Shown piece after piece: positions 53,573-64,000 of a stretch of DNA of 64,000 nucleotides (the first letter of the stretch is position 1; each line of letters begins with the position of its first letter). This stretch comes from Candidatus Altimarinota bacterium (GTDB taxonomy: Bacteria > Patescibacteriota > Gracilibacteria > BD1-5 > UBA6164): the NCBI GenBank assembly GCA_028691535.1, contig JAQUZB010000004.1, positions 1 to 64,000 of the forward strand. Reading direction: 5' to 3'. A program made the position numbers and the translations under genes. Under the pieces are notes generated by a model. The model saw only the letters and a list, made by a program, of their open reading frames with translations. It ran no database searches and was not told the DNA's origin.

Positions 53573-53767
53573 ATGAACAAAAGTTTTGAAGTAGATAAAT
53601 ATTTCTATCCTGTTGATTTAATTTCTATTTGAATAGATGATTTTTCTGAAATTTCAACTATTAGTTTTAGTAATAATCTATTAACTATAGAATGAAATAA
53701 TGAAGATGAAATAAATAACATATTTAATGAATTTATAAATTATATTACTTGATTAATTAATGAATAG
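53573..53767 (+). CDS. Small protein in the Hxs locus, unknown
   Basis: A 64-residue acidic protein: NKSFEVDKYFYPVDLISIGIDD, then a helix EDEINNIFNEFINYITGLI. It lies between hxsD and hxsB, 2 bp before the hxsB start, so it is translated with it. The size and the beta-rich start followed by a helix recall small peptide-recognition (PqqD/RRE-like) proteins, but no signature confirms this. It could also be a split part of an HxsD-like module. Confidence 0.55.
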
Positions 53768-53769
53768 AA

Positions 53770-55251
53770 ATGTTAAACATTGATAATTTAAAAAAAATAG
53801 ATACAAATACTTGATTTTTCAGATTTAAGAAATTTTGAGATGATTATCTAATAACAAATGATATAGCAAGATATTCATTTTTAACTAAAAATGAATTTTC
53901 TGATTTTATCTCAGGTAATATAAAAGAGTGAAAAAAATATACTGAATTATTAGAAAAAAAATTTATAAAGTGAGTGAATTACATAAATGACATGTCTTCT
54001 GCTTTTGCTTTAAAAAATAATTTTTTAGTATATTGACCATCACTTCATATAATAGTTACAACTCTTAGATGTAATCATAAATGCCAATATTGTCATGCGG
54101 CTGTTGCTCCAATGACTGCAAAAAATATGGATATGACAGAAGCTACAGCAAAAAAAGTTGTTGATACTATTTTCTTTACAAGTAATCCAAGTTTAACTAT
54201 TGAATTTCAATGATGAGAATCTCTTGTTAATTGGGATATTGTAAAGTATATAGTTGAATATGCTGAAAGTAGAGCATTACATTTAAAGAAAAATTTAACA
54301 TTTGCACTTGTTTCAAATCTTTCACTTATGGATGATGAAAAATTAGAGTATTTAATTTCTCATAATGTTCAAATATCTACAAGTTTAGATTGAGATGAAG
54401 ATACTCATAATTTTAATAGAACATTTAAAGAATGAAATAGTTTTGAAAAAGTATCATATTGGATTAAAAAAATTAATAAAGAATATGAAAATAAATGAAT
54501 AAAAACTAAAGTTGGAGCACTATTAACAGTTACTAAAAAAACTCTAGATAGATATAAAGAGGTAATTGATACATATGTTTCATTATGATTAGATTGAATA
54601 TTTTTAAGACCATTAAATCCATATTGATTTGCTGCTGCAGATTTAGAAAAATTAGGATATGAACCAAATGAATTTATTGATTTTTATAAAAAATCATTAG
54701 AATATATAATAGAACTGAATAAAAATTGAACAATATTTAAAGAAGCATTATCATCAATATATCTTTCAAAAATGCTTACTGAAAAAGATCCGAATTTCTT
54801 AGATGAAAGAAGTCCGTGTTGAGCGTGTATTTGACAAGTTGCATATAATTATGATTGAAAGATTTACTCTTGTGATGAGTGAAGAATGCTTTGAAGAATG
54901 TGAGATGATAATTTTCTAATGACAGAAGTTACAGAATCAGGTGCAGAGACTTATAAAAATATGATAGAAAGTGAAACTACAAAGATTATGGTTCAAGCAT
55001 CAACTCTAGACTGATTACCATGATATAATGATAGTGTCTATAAACCATATATTTGAGTATGTCCAATTCATAGTTATAAATTGAGTTGAAATATAATTCC
55101 AACTTATGCAAAAGATCATAAGAGAATACTTGATTATGCAGTACTTGATTACTTATTTAATAAGATAAGAGTTGAAGAAGATAGAAAAGTATTTGAAAGA
55201 TGGTTATGAATGGAAAACAATTTAGTTACTAGTCAGTGTGAATCTATTTAA
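53770..55251 (+). CDS. hxsB: Radical SAM/SPASM maturase HxsB
   Basis: A 493-residue enzyme. Radical SAM cluster motif TLRCNHKCQYCHAAV (Cys 101, 105, 108), with the SAM-binding FQGGESLVNWDIV and STSLDGDEDTHN typical of SPASM peptide maturases. Auxiliary-cluster cysteines occur at DERSPCGACIGQ, IYSCDEGRMLG and IGVCPIHSYK. Length and the Y--F---N--LISSG-type N-terminus (residues 1-90) match HxsB. It probably modifies the HxS repeats of the peptide encoded 30 bp downstream. In GGESL both Gly are TGA. Confidence 0.88.
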
Positions 55252-55281
55252 TATATAAAATATATTTATAATAATAAAATT

Positions 55282-55707
55282 ATGAATCAAAACAATAAAA
55301 AGCTTTTTCCAAAATTTAAAAAGAAATTGAAGTGATTTATCACTGATGAAAGTGGTAAAATTAGTAAGAAAGATGCTTTGTGATTAGCTGTTTGAGCTAT
55401 GATTTTAAGTTGAGTTGATGAAGTCTGAGCGGCTATATCAAATTCTTCTAGTCCTGCTGTTTTACCTTATCCAGCTATCTCAGATTATGCTTGAGCTAAT
55501 TATACTAATACAAATAATTTTACTATTATTAACTCAGCAACATGTAATCATTTTAGTTGAATAGTAAATTGACATTATAGCTGAACTTCATCAGTTAATT
55601 TATCTCAATCTCAAATACAATTAAATAGTCATGCAAGTCATGGTAGTCATGGTAGCCATGGTAGCCATGGTAGTCATGGTAGTCATGGTTCAGGTGGGTG
55701 GTGTTAA
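55282..55707 (+). CDS. hxsA: HxsA-type precursor with seven His-Gly/Ala-Ser repeats
   Basis: A 141-residue protein. The N-terminal 110 residues contain a basic start, a hydrophobic stretch at about 31-45 (DALGLAVGAMILSGV), a Ser/Asn-rich region with one Cys, then NLSQSQIQLNS. From residue 117 come HAS and six HGS units, then GGWC at the very end. This is the repeat signature that named the His-Xaa-Ser system; the repeats are the presumed target of HxsB and its partners. Glycines before the core are nearly all TGA, in the core only GGT/GGG. The terminal Cys may be processed or cross-linked. Confidence 0.92.
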
Positions 55708-55737
55708 AAAATTATCTTATATTTTAATATATTTAGT

Positions 55738-56472
55738 ATGAAACAAAAAGTAATTATATTTATTATATATTGATTAGTTTTTTTTGTTATATGAATTATA
55801 TCATCATATTTATTTTTAAGTAAAAGTTTGGTTAATAATACAAATGTAACTACAACTATAACTGGTAGTGAATTAACTGATTGAGAAGAAGATACTGAAA
55901 TAGTAGATGAAAATACATTCTGAACTTGAATTTCATTAAAAAAAGCACTTTTAAAAAATTGAAATTTTTCTGAAAATATAAATTTAATTGCTGAAAAATT
56001 TAACTTTGCTGAATTATTAGTAAATGAATTTTCTAAAGTAAAAAGTGAAAAATCTTTTGATTTATATTTAGATAAATTTTGAGCACAAGATATAGTTTCT
56101 GTTTTTTGAAAATTAAAAAATAAAGAAGGTTTATATAAATACTATAATTTACTTTTTGATAAATATAATGTACCTAATGAAGATAAAGAATATTATTTTT
56201 GAATTATAGATACATTTATATTAAATTGAACTTATAGTTGAACATATTTATATAATTGAACACCAGATTCTTCAGTTATACCTTTATTAAATTTATCATT
56301 AGATGAAAAATTAAAAATATGTAAAGATAGTTTCTCTACTGTTGAAGCTGATTTAGTAAGTTGTAATAAATATTCTATAATATTATCTTCTGATAAAGAA
56401 AATAATTATTGTGAAAAATTAGAAAATAATGATAAAAGATTATGTGAGGATATTTTATCGTTAATAAAATAA
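55738..56472 (+). CDS. Membrane-anchored protein of the Hxs locus, unknown
   Basis: A 244-residue protein with one N-terminal anchor (VIIFIIYGLVFFVIGIISSYLFLS) and an outer domain rich in Asn, Thr, Lys and Glu. Cysteines near the end (KICKDSFS, VSCNKYS, NYCEKL, RLCEDI) could form two disulfides. No enzyme motif. Its place directly after the precursor gene and before a radical SAM gene suggests a surface partner of the modified peptide, an inference from position. Confidence 0.55.
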
Positions 56473-56493
56473 ATATATTTTAATTATCTTTTA

Positions 56494-57630
56494 ATGATAT
56501 TAAATGATTTTCAGAGTACTATATTAAAGAATTTCGATAAACAAATATATTTTTCAAAAGTTCTAATTTGAGAAGAATGTCCTTTACGTTGTAAATATTG
56601 TTTTGTTGATAAAGAGAGTGAAAATATTATATCTTTAGAAACTCTATATAGATATATAGATTTGTTATTGTTTTCTCCTTGAAATGTAAAGTTATTACAT
56701 TTATTATGATGAGAACCATTGTTGCACAAAAATATATTAAAAAGTTGAGTTTTATATGCCCGTAAAGTACAAAAATTTTTATGAAAAGATTTAACTATAT
56801 CTTTTTGTACAAGTTGATTATTATTTGATGAAGATATATTAAAATTTGTTTTAGAAAATGATATAAAATTAGCATGGAGTATTGATTGACCTCAACATAT
56901 ACATGATGATATGAGAATTTCTAAAACATGAGCATGAACTTATAAAAATGCAATAAAACATAAACATAAAGTTTTTTGATTAGTTCCAGATAGAAATTTA
57001 TGATTAGCAATAGTTGTAAGTAATAAATTTGAAATTGCTAATAATTTATTTGAAAGTTTTAAATATTTAGTTGAGGAAGAGTGATTTACTTCTATGCAAA
57101 TTTCATCTGCTGATGGTGAACCATGGAGTAAAGCTTCTTTCAGAGTGTTCATAAAAAACTACATAAAAATTCATGAATATATATTAGAAAATATTGAAAA
57201 ATGAAAGAAATTTATATATTTAAATACAATGAATAAAGAATTTCGTTATTGATTATTATCTACTCTTCGTCATGAGGAATGAAGATGTATCTGGTTTTAT
57301 ACAGATTGTTGGGTAAATTGAGATATAGTTTTTGATCCTTTTGTTCATAAAGATGATATGCATTCTAGAAATCATGTTGCTTGAAATGTTAATTCAGATA
57401 CATTTATAAATGATGTTAATGAATATATTTGATGTACTTATAAGCAAAATTCTATGAATTGTATTAATTGTCATAAAAAATATTTCTCAAAAATTTCTAT
57501 TAATAATCATGTTTTAAAATATAGAGATGAAGTTACTTTATTTTTTGCTAATAAGATTAAAAAATTAGCTGAAACTAATAAAATTTATAGAGATTATATT
57601 GATGAAGCAAAAGAACAAATGTATGTTTAA
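56494..57630 (+). CDS. Radical SAM enzyme of the Hxs locus (HxsC candidate)
   Basis: A 378-residue protein with the motif EECPLRCKYCFVDK (Cys 29, 33, 36), HLLGGEPLLHKNI (SAM-binding GGEP, Gly as TGA), and AWSIDGPQHIHDD as in SPASM-family peptide maturases. C-terminal cysteines (IWFYTDCWVNGD, YIGCTYKQNSMNCINC) suggest at least one auxiliary Fe-S cluster. In Hxs loci a second radical SAM protein, HxsC, is expected; this gene or the next could fill that role. A hairpin terminator follows. Confidence 0.82.
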
Positions 57631-57658
57631 AATATAAGTATCAATTTCATATTTTTTT

Positions 57659-57688
57659 ACTCCTAGATATTTATATCAGGAGTTTTTA
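57659..57688 (+). terminator. Hairpin after the first set of Hxs genes
   Basis: ACTCC...GGAGT stem with a 15-base AT loop, followed by T5ATT. Transcription of the following radical SAM genes may need a second promoter. Confidence 0.55.
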
Positions 57689-57704
57689 TTTTAAAATAAA
57701 TAAT

Positions 57705-58808
57705 ATGACACAAATTAAATGAGCTTTCGCTATAAAATTACATGAATTATGTAATGAAAAATGTAGTTTTTGTTTTCAAGATAATGAAACAAGACATAAA
57801 AAATTTTGATTTGAAGATGAAAAAATTTTTCAAATTATTAATTATGCATTTAAACAATGATATAAAATTATATATTTTACTTGATGAGAGCCATTAATTC
57901 ATAAAAGTATTATTAAATTCATTAAATTTTCAAAAAAAATTTGATTTGAATATATATACATACAGACTAATTGAGTTTTATTGTCAGATTATGATTTTGC
58001 AAAAAAATGTTATGATAGTTGAGCTACTATGTTTCATATTTCTTTACATCATAGTGATTCAAAAATCCATGATGAACTTGTTAATCTGCCTTGAGCATAT
58101 GATAAAGTTTTAAAATGAATTCTTAATTTGCAAAAACTTTGAGCTTATCTTTGAATTCATATTGTTCTAAATAAGAAAAATTATAAAGATATATCAGATA
58201 TAGTTAAATTTATTTTTTGAAAAGGGATTATAAATATTACTATTTTATTTCCAATAATACAATGAAGTATTATAAAAAATTATAATGAAGTATGAATAAC
58301 ATATAATGAAGTCATCCCTTATATTAAAGACACTTTTAGTCTTTATTGAAATTTAACTTGAAAATATTTATATGTTATAAATATTCCACCATGTTTAATT
58401 AAATGATATGAAAAATATATAATAACTTGAATAAATAGTGTTTTGTTAGAGTTGAATTGAAAAAAAATAATTTATTTTGATGAAAAATCTACTTCTAATT
58501 ACTATATTAATCATTGTTCTAGCTGTGATTATAGAAAAAAATGTCCTTGAGTAGATAAAGCATATTTAGATATTAATTGAGATGAAAAATTTTTAGACTT
58601 AGTTTTGAGTTTAGAAAATAAAAATACGAATAATGTACAGGATAATAATTTTGTATCATTTATCCCTAGAAGTAATTTTTATAATAATTATTTATCAAAT
58701 TTAATATTATCTAATCAATTTAGTATATCTCAAAATATGCCTATAACCTGATTTGATGAATTAAACTTATTTAATAAACAAAATGTTTATAAAGAAATTT
58801 TTTTATAA
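57705..58808 (+). CDS. Radical SAM enzyme, second in the Hxs locus
   Basis: A 367-residue protein with HELCNEKCSFCFQDNETRHKK (Cys 16, 20, 23), YFTGGEPLIHKSI, IYIQTNGVLL and HISLHHSDSKIHDEL. The CSFCFQ/TGGEP/QTNG combination is common in small radical SAM peptide enzymes and in HxsC-like maturases. Two C-terminal cysteine pairs (NHCSSCDYRKKCPG) suggest a reduced SPASM/twitch site. The end is Asn-rich. Substrate unknown; the HxS peptide is the obvious candidate. Confidence 0.82.
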
Positions 58809-58822
58809 GTTAAATATTAATT

Positions 58823-59512
58823 ATGAAAGAACTTTTTCTCAAGTTTGATAATTTTGATTCACTGGAATTCACATTATGAAATAATGATTTATCTGTAAAT
58901 AAAATTTTATTTCAATATTTTAATTTAGAAAATAATCAAATTAATATTTTAAATAATTTCAGAAATTTAATATCTTGAAAAAATCTTGTTTTTCTTGATT
59001 TTTTAGTAAATGAATTTTTAGACTCAAATATAAATTTTCATTTTTGAATAGATAAATCAAATAGTAGATATAAAATATTTATACCTTTATATAATATGGA
59101 TTTTAAATATTGTTTAAAAAAGATTGTAAATATTAAAAATAAATTATGAATTAAAAAATCATATAACTTAGAAAAAAATTTTTTAAAATTTGATTGTATA
59201 TGATTTGATTTTAGAGATTGAGAAGTTGATTTTAAAGTTTATGAATTAATAGAGGATAATAATTTTGATTTATTACCAGTAAATATATCAAACAATAATA
59301 TTAAAGAACAATGATATTTAAAAACTTTTTGATGAAGAAGAAAAAAATTTTTTAGGTTTAATAATTATATAGATATTGATTCTTTTTCTATTTCTTTTAA
59401 TACTGAAGTAATAAAAGAAATAGAAAAAGAAATAAATAATTATTATATATTAAAAAATAAAGTAAAATATTATTGCATTGAGGGATGAAATGAAGAAATT
59501 TATTTTTTTTAA
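58823..59512 (+). CDS. Unknown 229-residue protein of the Hxs locus
   Basis: No family recognised. The protein begins KELFLKFDNFDSLEFTLGN, is rich in Asn, Phe and Ile, has two cysteines in the middle, a basic GGRRKKFFRF stretch at about residues 175-185, and ends in EEIYFF. It has no signal or membrane segment. It starts 14 bp after a radical SAM gene and continues the same operon. A scaffold or substrate-binding partner of the maturases is possible but not shown. Confidence 0.55.
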
Positions 59513-59524
59513 TAAAAATTTATA

Positions 59525-60160
59525 ATGTTAAGTAAACAATATTTAAATTTTTTAAATATATTTTGAAATACTTCTAATTGAGTATCTTGATTCTCTGATA
59601 ATATAAATAGCTTTGAATTAGTTCTAAATATATTTAATCATATTGAAAATATAAGTGATTTTGAAAATTTTCGTAGAAATTTTCCGCCAGAATGGATTTA
59701 TATACCAGCAGTAAGACTAGGAGATATAAAATTATGGGAATTATTTTTTAATTATACATATGAATATCATATAAAAAATGATCAATCATTTGTAATAAGG
59801 ATGAATGATATAAATATAAAAAATAAAATAGATTTTATTGATTATATGTTAGATATATATAATAAAATATTAAGTTGATGATTAGAATATGATCCCTGGT
59901 CTGATATGTCAACTACATTTTGTAAAGAAAACATAACTAAAATTATAAAAGAATATTGTTCTGAAAAAGTTATTAATGAATTTAATAACGATATGGAAAT
60001 TCATCCAATTGAAAGAAGATGAGCAATAAATAAAGTATTATTCTATCATGCAACTTTACAAAATAAATATGTAGATAAAATATTTGATGATTATAATGAA
60101 TGAAAAAATACGAAAAGATTAGCAAAAGATTTTCTTAATTATTTAGATAAATTAAAATAA
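59525..60160 (+). CDS. Unknown 211-residue protein of the Hxs locus
   Basis: A mainly helical cytosolic protein: LSKQYLNFLNIFGNTSNGVSG, FRRNFPPEWIYIPAVRLGDIKLWELFF, DPWSDMSTTFCKENI, HPIERRGAINKVLFYHATLQ. Conserved-looking aromatic and charged positions suggest an enzyme or binding protein, but no motif is known to me. It lies 12 bp after the previous unknown and 7 bp before the oxygenase gene, so it is probably co-translated with the latter. Confidence 0.55.
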
Positions 60161-60167
60161 TTTTATT

Positions 60168-60941
60168 ATGAAAAATTTTATAAATAAAAAATATTTAAAT
60201 AAAGTAGTTATAGATAAAATTTCTAAAGAATTTAATTCTAGAAATCCAATATCATACTATGTTTTTGATGATTTTATAAAACCAGAAGTTTATAATTTAG
60301 TAGAGTCTGAATTATCATTAATAAAAGATTTTAATGTAATTGATAAAAGAATAAATCATTTTATAAACAATAAAACTATACTTTTAAATTCTATAAATTT
60401 TTCTAAGTTATATAATTTTTTCATATCTGAAGATTTTGAAAATTTCCTCCAAATTATTTATAAAAAAGAGTTGAAAAAATATAGAAAAATTACTTCAGAG
60501 TTTCTTGAAGAAAAAATATGAATAAAAAAATCAGGAGTAGTTCAAATATATGAAAAATGAGATTTTATGTGATGGCATACTGATATAGCTAAAGATATGG
60601 AGAGAGAAAAATTATATAATAAATGATGATTTATTGAATGGGATAAATGTATAGTAACTAAATTTGATGAAGTGGGGGCATTTATTTATTATATATATAA
60701 TTCAGATAATAATTGGGATTCTTCAAAATGATGAGTTTTAGAAATGTGAAAAATTGAATGAAATGATATAGTTCCATATAAAGAAGTTTTTCCATTAAGG
60801 AATAGATTAGTCATTATTAAGTCATCAAATAAATCGTATCATAGAGTTACTGAGGTTTTAGGTGATTTAGATTTTAGAGTTACAATTCAAGATTTGTTAT
60901 TTAATAAATATGCTGAGATATGAGAAGAAATAATGTATTAG
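60168..60941 (+). CDS. 2-oxoglutarate/Fe(II)-dependent oxygenase (prolyl-hydroxylase-like)
   Basis: A 257-residue protein. The metal site is HTD at residues 137-139 (VQIYEKGDFMGWHTDIAKD) plus the distal His in KSYHRVTEV (about 225), with an Arg about ten residues later (LDFRVTIQD) to hold 2-oxoglutarate; GGVLEMGKIEGN lies between. This H-x-D...H...R order is that of the prolyl 4-hydroxylase/AlkB superfamily. In this cluster it likely hydroxylates the peptide (His or a side chain next to it) or a maturation partner. It overlaps the next radical SAM gene by 22 bp. Confidence 0.82.
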
Positions 60942-62659
60942 ATATTTATATAACAGAAGTTTGTAATCTTAACTGTGAATATTGTTATGTTGATATTAAA
61001 AAAGTAGAATCTGATTGAGTTAATTCAAATGAATTTATTGAAAAAGTTTCATTACTTGATTATGATAATATAAGATTTTTATGATGAGAACCATTAATAA
61101 AATTTAATGAAATAAAAGATATAATTAATAGTGTTAAATCTAAAAATAATAAAATTCAATTTAGTATTATAACAAATTGAATTTTATTAAATGAAGAAAA
61201 ATTAAATTATTTTAAATTAAATTCTGTTAGTATTGCAGTTTCATTACATGATGAAGTTTTAAAAAAGTTTAGAGATGAAAATTTTTTAAAAATTTTATTA
61301 AAATATAAAGATAATATTGGTTTTATATTATTGATTAAATATACTAAGGAAAAGTTAACAACTAAGATTTTTATTTTACTTTCAAATATGTGATTTAAAA
61401 ATTTTTCAATTTCACCTATTACTTCAGATGAATGGAATAATTTAGAAAATTTAGAAAATGAGATTAAAATTATTATAAATCATATTTTTAATAATTCACA
61501 TATAAATATCTCAGAAGCAAGTTGGACATATTTAAAAAATTTAAATATTGATAAATTTTGTACAAGGGAACAAGTTGATAAAAAATGAGATAATAAACTT
61601 TGTAATAGATTTAGTAGTGAAGATTTTTTATCTAAAGGTACAAATATATCAAAAATAAGAAAATTATTTAATGAAGTGAATAATTGTTCAAATTGTGAGG
61701 ATAGATGGTTTTGTGTTTGTCCTTTTTGATGGTATATAGATAATTTTTGAAATAAGATTGAGAATAATGAAATCAAAATAAAAAATTTCCATAAACTTAA
61801 CAAAGCATTTATTAAGTTTTATAAAGAAATTTCTAATATCAGATGAAATAAAAATTTTCTTACAAAAAATATTGATGAAATTAGATTTAATTTAACAAAT
61901 CAATGTAATTTAAGATGTGATTATTGTTATCTTAAATTTGATAATGAAAAATTAGATTTAAGTGTTTGAAAAAATATAATTGATTATTATTTAGAACAAG
62001 AGTGAAATAATAAAATAATTTCTTTTTTTTGATGAGAACCTTTATTAGAATTTAAACTTTTAGAAGAGCTTGTAGAATATGCTAATATAAAATCTAAATT
62101 TTTAAATAAAAATATTTCATTTAAGATTGCAACTAATTTAATATTATTAAATGATAAGATAATTGATTTTTTATTAATTAATAATTTTGATCTACATATT
62201 TCTTTTAATTGAAAATGAAATATAAATGATATTACAAGAGATAATAGTACAAAAATATTATTATCTAAGATAGATTTGTTGAAATCAAAAAATTTTAATT
62301 TTGAAAAAATTGTTATTTTAAATGTAATATTTCCACATACAATTTCATATATATGAGAAAATTTAACTTATTTTGAATTATTGTGATTTAAAAACATAAA
62401 TTTTGAAATATATTTATGAAATAAATATATTTGGACTAGAACAGATATAAATTCATTATATGATGAATTTAAAAAACAAAAAAATCTTTGAATATTGGAT
62501 AAGCTAAATATAATTAATTATATTTCAAGTTTGAATAAATATACTTTTTTAGATATTTCAACTTCTTGAAAAATAAGTGAAAATTCATTAATTTTTTTTA
62601 ATGATAATATTGATTTTTCACCTAAGTTAGAATTAAATAATATTTTTAAAAATTTATAA
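60920..62659 (+). CDS. Tandem double radical SAM protein
   Basis: A 579-residue protein with two complete radical SAM halves in one frame. First: TEVCNLNCEYCYVD (Cys 15, 19, 22), FLGGEPLIKF, IITNGILL, then a SPASM-like cysteine group (DKFCTRE, KLCNRFS, NNCSNCEDRWFCVCPFG). Second: TNQCNLRCDYCYLK (Cys 329, 333, 336), FFGGEPLLEF, IATNLILL, without a following cysteine group. No TAA or TAG separates them. Either two chemistries act in turn on one peptide or one half is a regulatory partner. It starts inside the oxygenase gene. Confidence 0.88.
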
Positions 62660-62661
62660 TT

Positions 62662-63912
62662 ATGTGAACTGTATTTTATTATAAAGACATAATTAAAATT
62701 GATGATAGTCTATTATGATTTGATGAAATTTTAAAAAATTCATGTTATAAAAAATATAACATATTTTTTGAATTCAAAAATATTGAGAAATCTTTTAGCT
62801 TAGTTAAAAAAATTATTCTTGATAATTATAAAAATATAAATTTTCAAAATTTGTATTTTTATAATGCTAATGATTTTATAAATTTTATTATAAAAAAACC
62901 AATATATTTGCCAAATAATATAAATTTATTTATTAATGAATGATGTTTTATAGGTTGTGTATATTGTGATAATGTAAATGATTCATTTAATATGTTATCT
63001 CTAGAATCAATAAAATTTTTTTTATCAAAATATAATCTTTGAGACAACATAAATTATAATATTATATGACAATGAGACCCCTTATTTCATCCAGAGTTAT
63101 TTAAAATATTAGATTATATTAAATCTATATGATGACATATTACTTTTTTTTCATGATGAAAATCACTTTTGTATTGTTCAGACATCAATAGATTAAATAT
63201 ATTGGTAGATGAATTTAAAATTAATATATCTGCTTCTAATCATGAAGTTTATAATTTAACTCATAGTAATAAAATTAATAAGGATGATTTTGATATATTA
63301 ATTTCAAAATTTAAAATAATCTCAAAAAAAACCACATTTATAACGGTTATAAATAAATTTAATATTAATGATTTATATAATTTATATAATTTAATAATTT
63401 CTATTTGAGCATTTTGATTTGAGATTAAGAAAAATGTTTTCTATAGAAATAATGATATATTAAATAACAAAGAAATATATAATAATATAATAAAGTTAAT
63501 AGTATATTTTTCTAGAAATAAAAATATAAATATTGTTACTAATATAATATCATGATTTATAAAATATAATATTTTTCCTGAATTTTTAAATAGACAAAAA
63601 AACTTGTTAGATTTCTATATAGATGATCTAATTACAAAAAAAACAATCGAAGAAATAAATAATATAAATGTTTGTCATCAATTTTGAAATTCTATTGATA
63701 TAATAGAAAAATGAATTGTATCACTTTGTTGTAAATATGATATTTGAAATGTTTCATTAGTTGATTGAGATTGATTTTATTATGATAATGATTTATTCAT
63801 TAGTAAATACAGTGAATATTCAATTAAAACACCTGATTGATGTAAAAAATGTCCAATGCCTATTGATAGGTATAAAAACTATTTAAAATATAATTTTATA
63901 AATGATTTATAA
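62662..63912 (+). CDS. Radical SAM enzyme, fifth of the Hxs locus
   Basis: A 416-residue protein with an N-terminal domain of about 90 residues, then FINEGCFIGCVYCDN (Cys 95, 99, 102), IIGQGDPLFHPEL in place of GGEP, and INISASNHEVYN. Near the end VSLCCKYDIGNV and DGCKKCPMPIDR could bind a second cluster. The QGDP replacement and the long N-domain set it apart from the others. The N-domain resembles the layout of HxsC-like proteins, which have cysteines near residue 90-100. The stop overlaps the next start (TAATG). Confidence 0.75.
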
Positions 63913-64000
63913 TGGATAAAAACTTTTTTAAAGTATTAAATTATTATATATATAATGATTATTTAGATTTTAAATGAAATCTTTCTTGAGATAAAGAAAG
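63912..64000 (+). CDS. Start of a further Hxs-locus gene (cut by window end)
   Basis: The ATG overlaps the preceding stop. The visible part, MDKNFFKVLNYYIYNDYLDF followed by KGNLSGDKE, is too short to classify. The overlap and strand show the cluster continues past the window. Confidence 0.5.

Noticed and set aside
56511-57152. Minus-strand frames at 56511-56729 and 56940-57152
   Set aside because: Both are antisense to the radical SAM gene 56494-57630, which has clear motifs.
62859-63050. Minus-strand frame in the last radical SAM gene
   Set aside because: It is antisense to the CxxxCxxC-bearing plus-strand gene and shows no motif.

Overview
The window is AT-rich bacterial DNA that can only be read with UGA as glycine (genetic code 25). 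In-frame TGA falls exactly where glycine is required: the AtpD P-loop GGAGVGKT, the RYGGEEF motif of a diguanylate cyclase, the GGEP motifs of radical SAM enzymes, DnaK and RecA. TAA and TAG are the only stops of native genes. This code, the low GC content, the near absence of Shine-Dalgarno sequences and the compact gene layout point to the Gracilibacteria/Absconditabacteria branch of the Candidate Phyla Radiation. Conventional ORF calling breaks nearly every gene here into fragments, so the coordinates below are code-25 readings worked out by hand.

Layout. 1-6.4 kb: the C-terminal end of an RHS/YD-repeat protein, followed by two start-less orphan RHS C-terminal cassettes. Their variable tails carry His...Asn-Cys signatures of permuted papain-like enzymes, and small membrane or secreted proteins (candidate immunity genes) lie between them. 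6.5-8.7 kb (-): recR, an FtsL/DivIC-like gene and rsmH. 9.0-14.5 kb (+): an Fe-S assembly operon, sufC-sufB-A-type carrier-sufD-thioredoxin-like-ccdA-like-scaffold-Rrf2 regulator. 14.5-23.4 kb (-): rplA, yidD, rpsT-infC-rpmI-rplT, pheT, recA, a DnaQ-like exonuclease and a sigma-4/HARE-like regulator. 23.5-39.4 kb: pilin-like genes, RNA modification enzymes, an HD hydrolase, methyltransferases, SixA- and YbaK-like proteins, a DUF4010 membrane protein, dnaK behind a CIRCE-like operator, a GGDEF protein and rlmH. One 101-codon gene at 37.5-37.8 kb has no internal TGA, ends in TGA and has a strong Shine-Dalgarno, so it looks imported from a standard-code organism. 39.5-43.3 kb: an ECF sigma/anti-sigma pair and a secreted beta-propeller protein. 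Matching promoter motifs lie in front of the sigma gene and the propeller gene.

43.6-52.9 kb is an F-type ATP synthase operon (atpB-E-F-H-A-G-membrane gene-D-C). Its atpE is one 901-codon reading frame holding twelve consecutive c-subunit hairpins, which is potentially a whole rotor ring in one chain with a sodium-type ligand signature. 53.0-64.0 kb is a His-Xaa-Ser (Hxs) peptide-modification locus. It has HxsD, HxsB, a precursor with seven His-Gly/Ala-Ser repeats, four further radical SAM proteins (one a tandem fusion of two radical SAM domains), a 2-oxoglutarate/Fe(II) oxygenase and several unknowns, and it runs off the right edge.

The fused c-ring and the enlarged Hxs locus are the most striking systems. 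The standard-code immigrant gene and the paired ECF promoters come next. All functional names rest on motifs read by eye; no database search was run.
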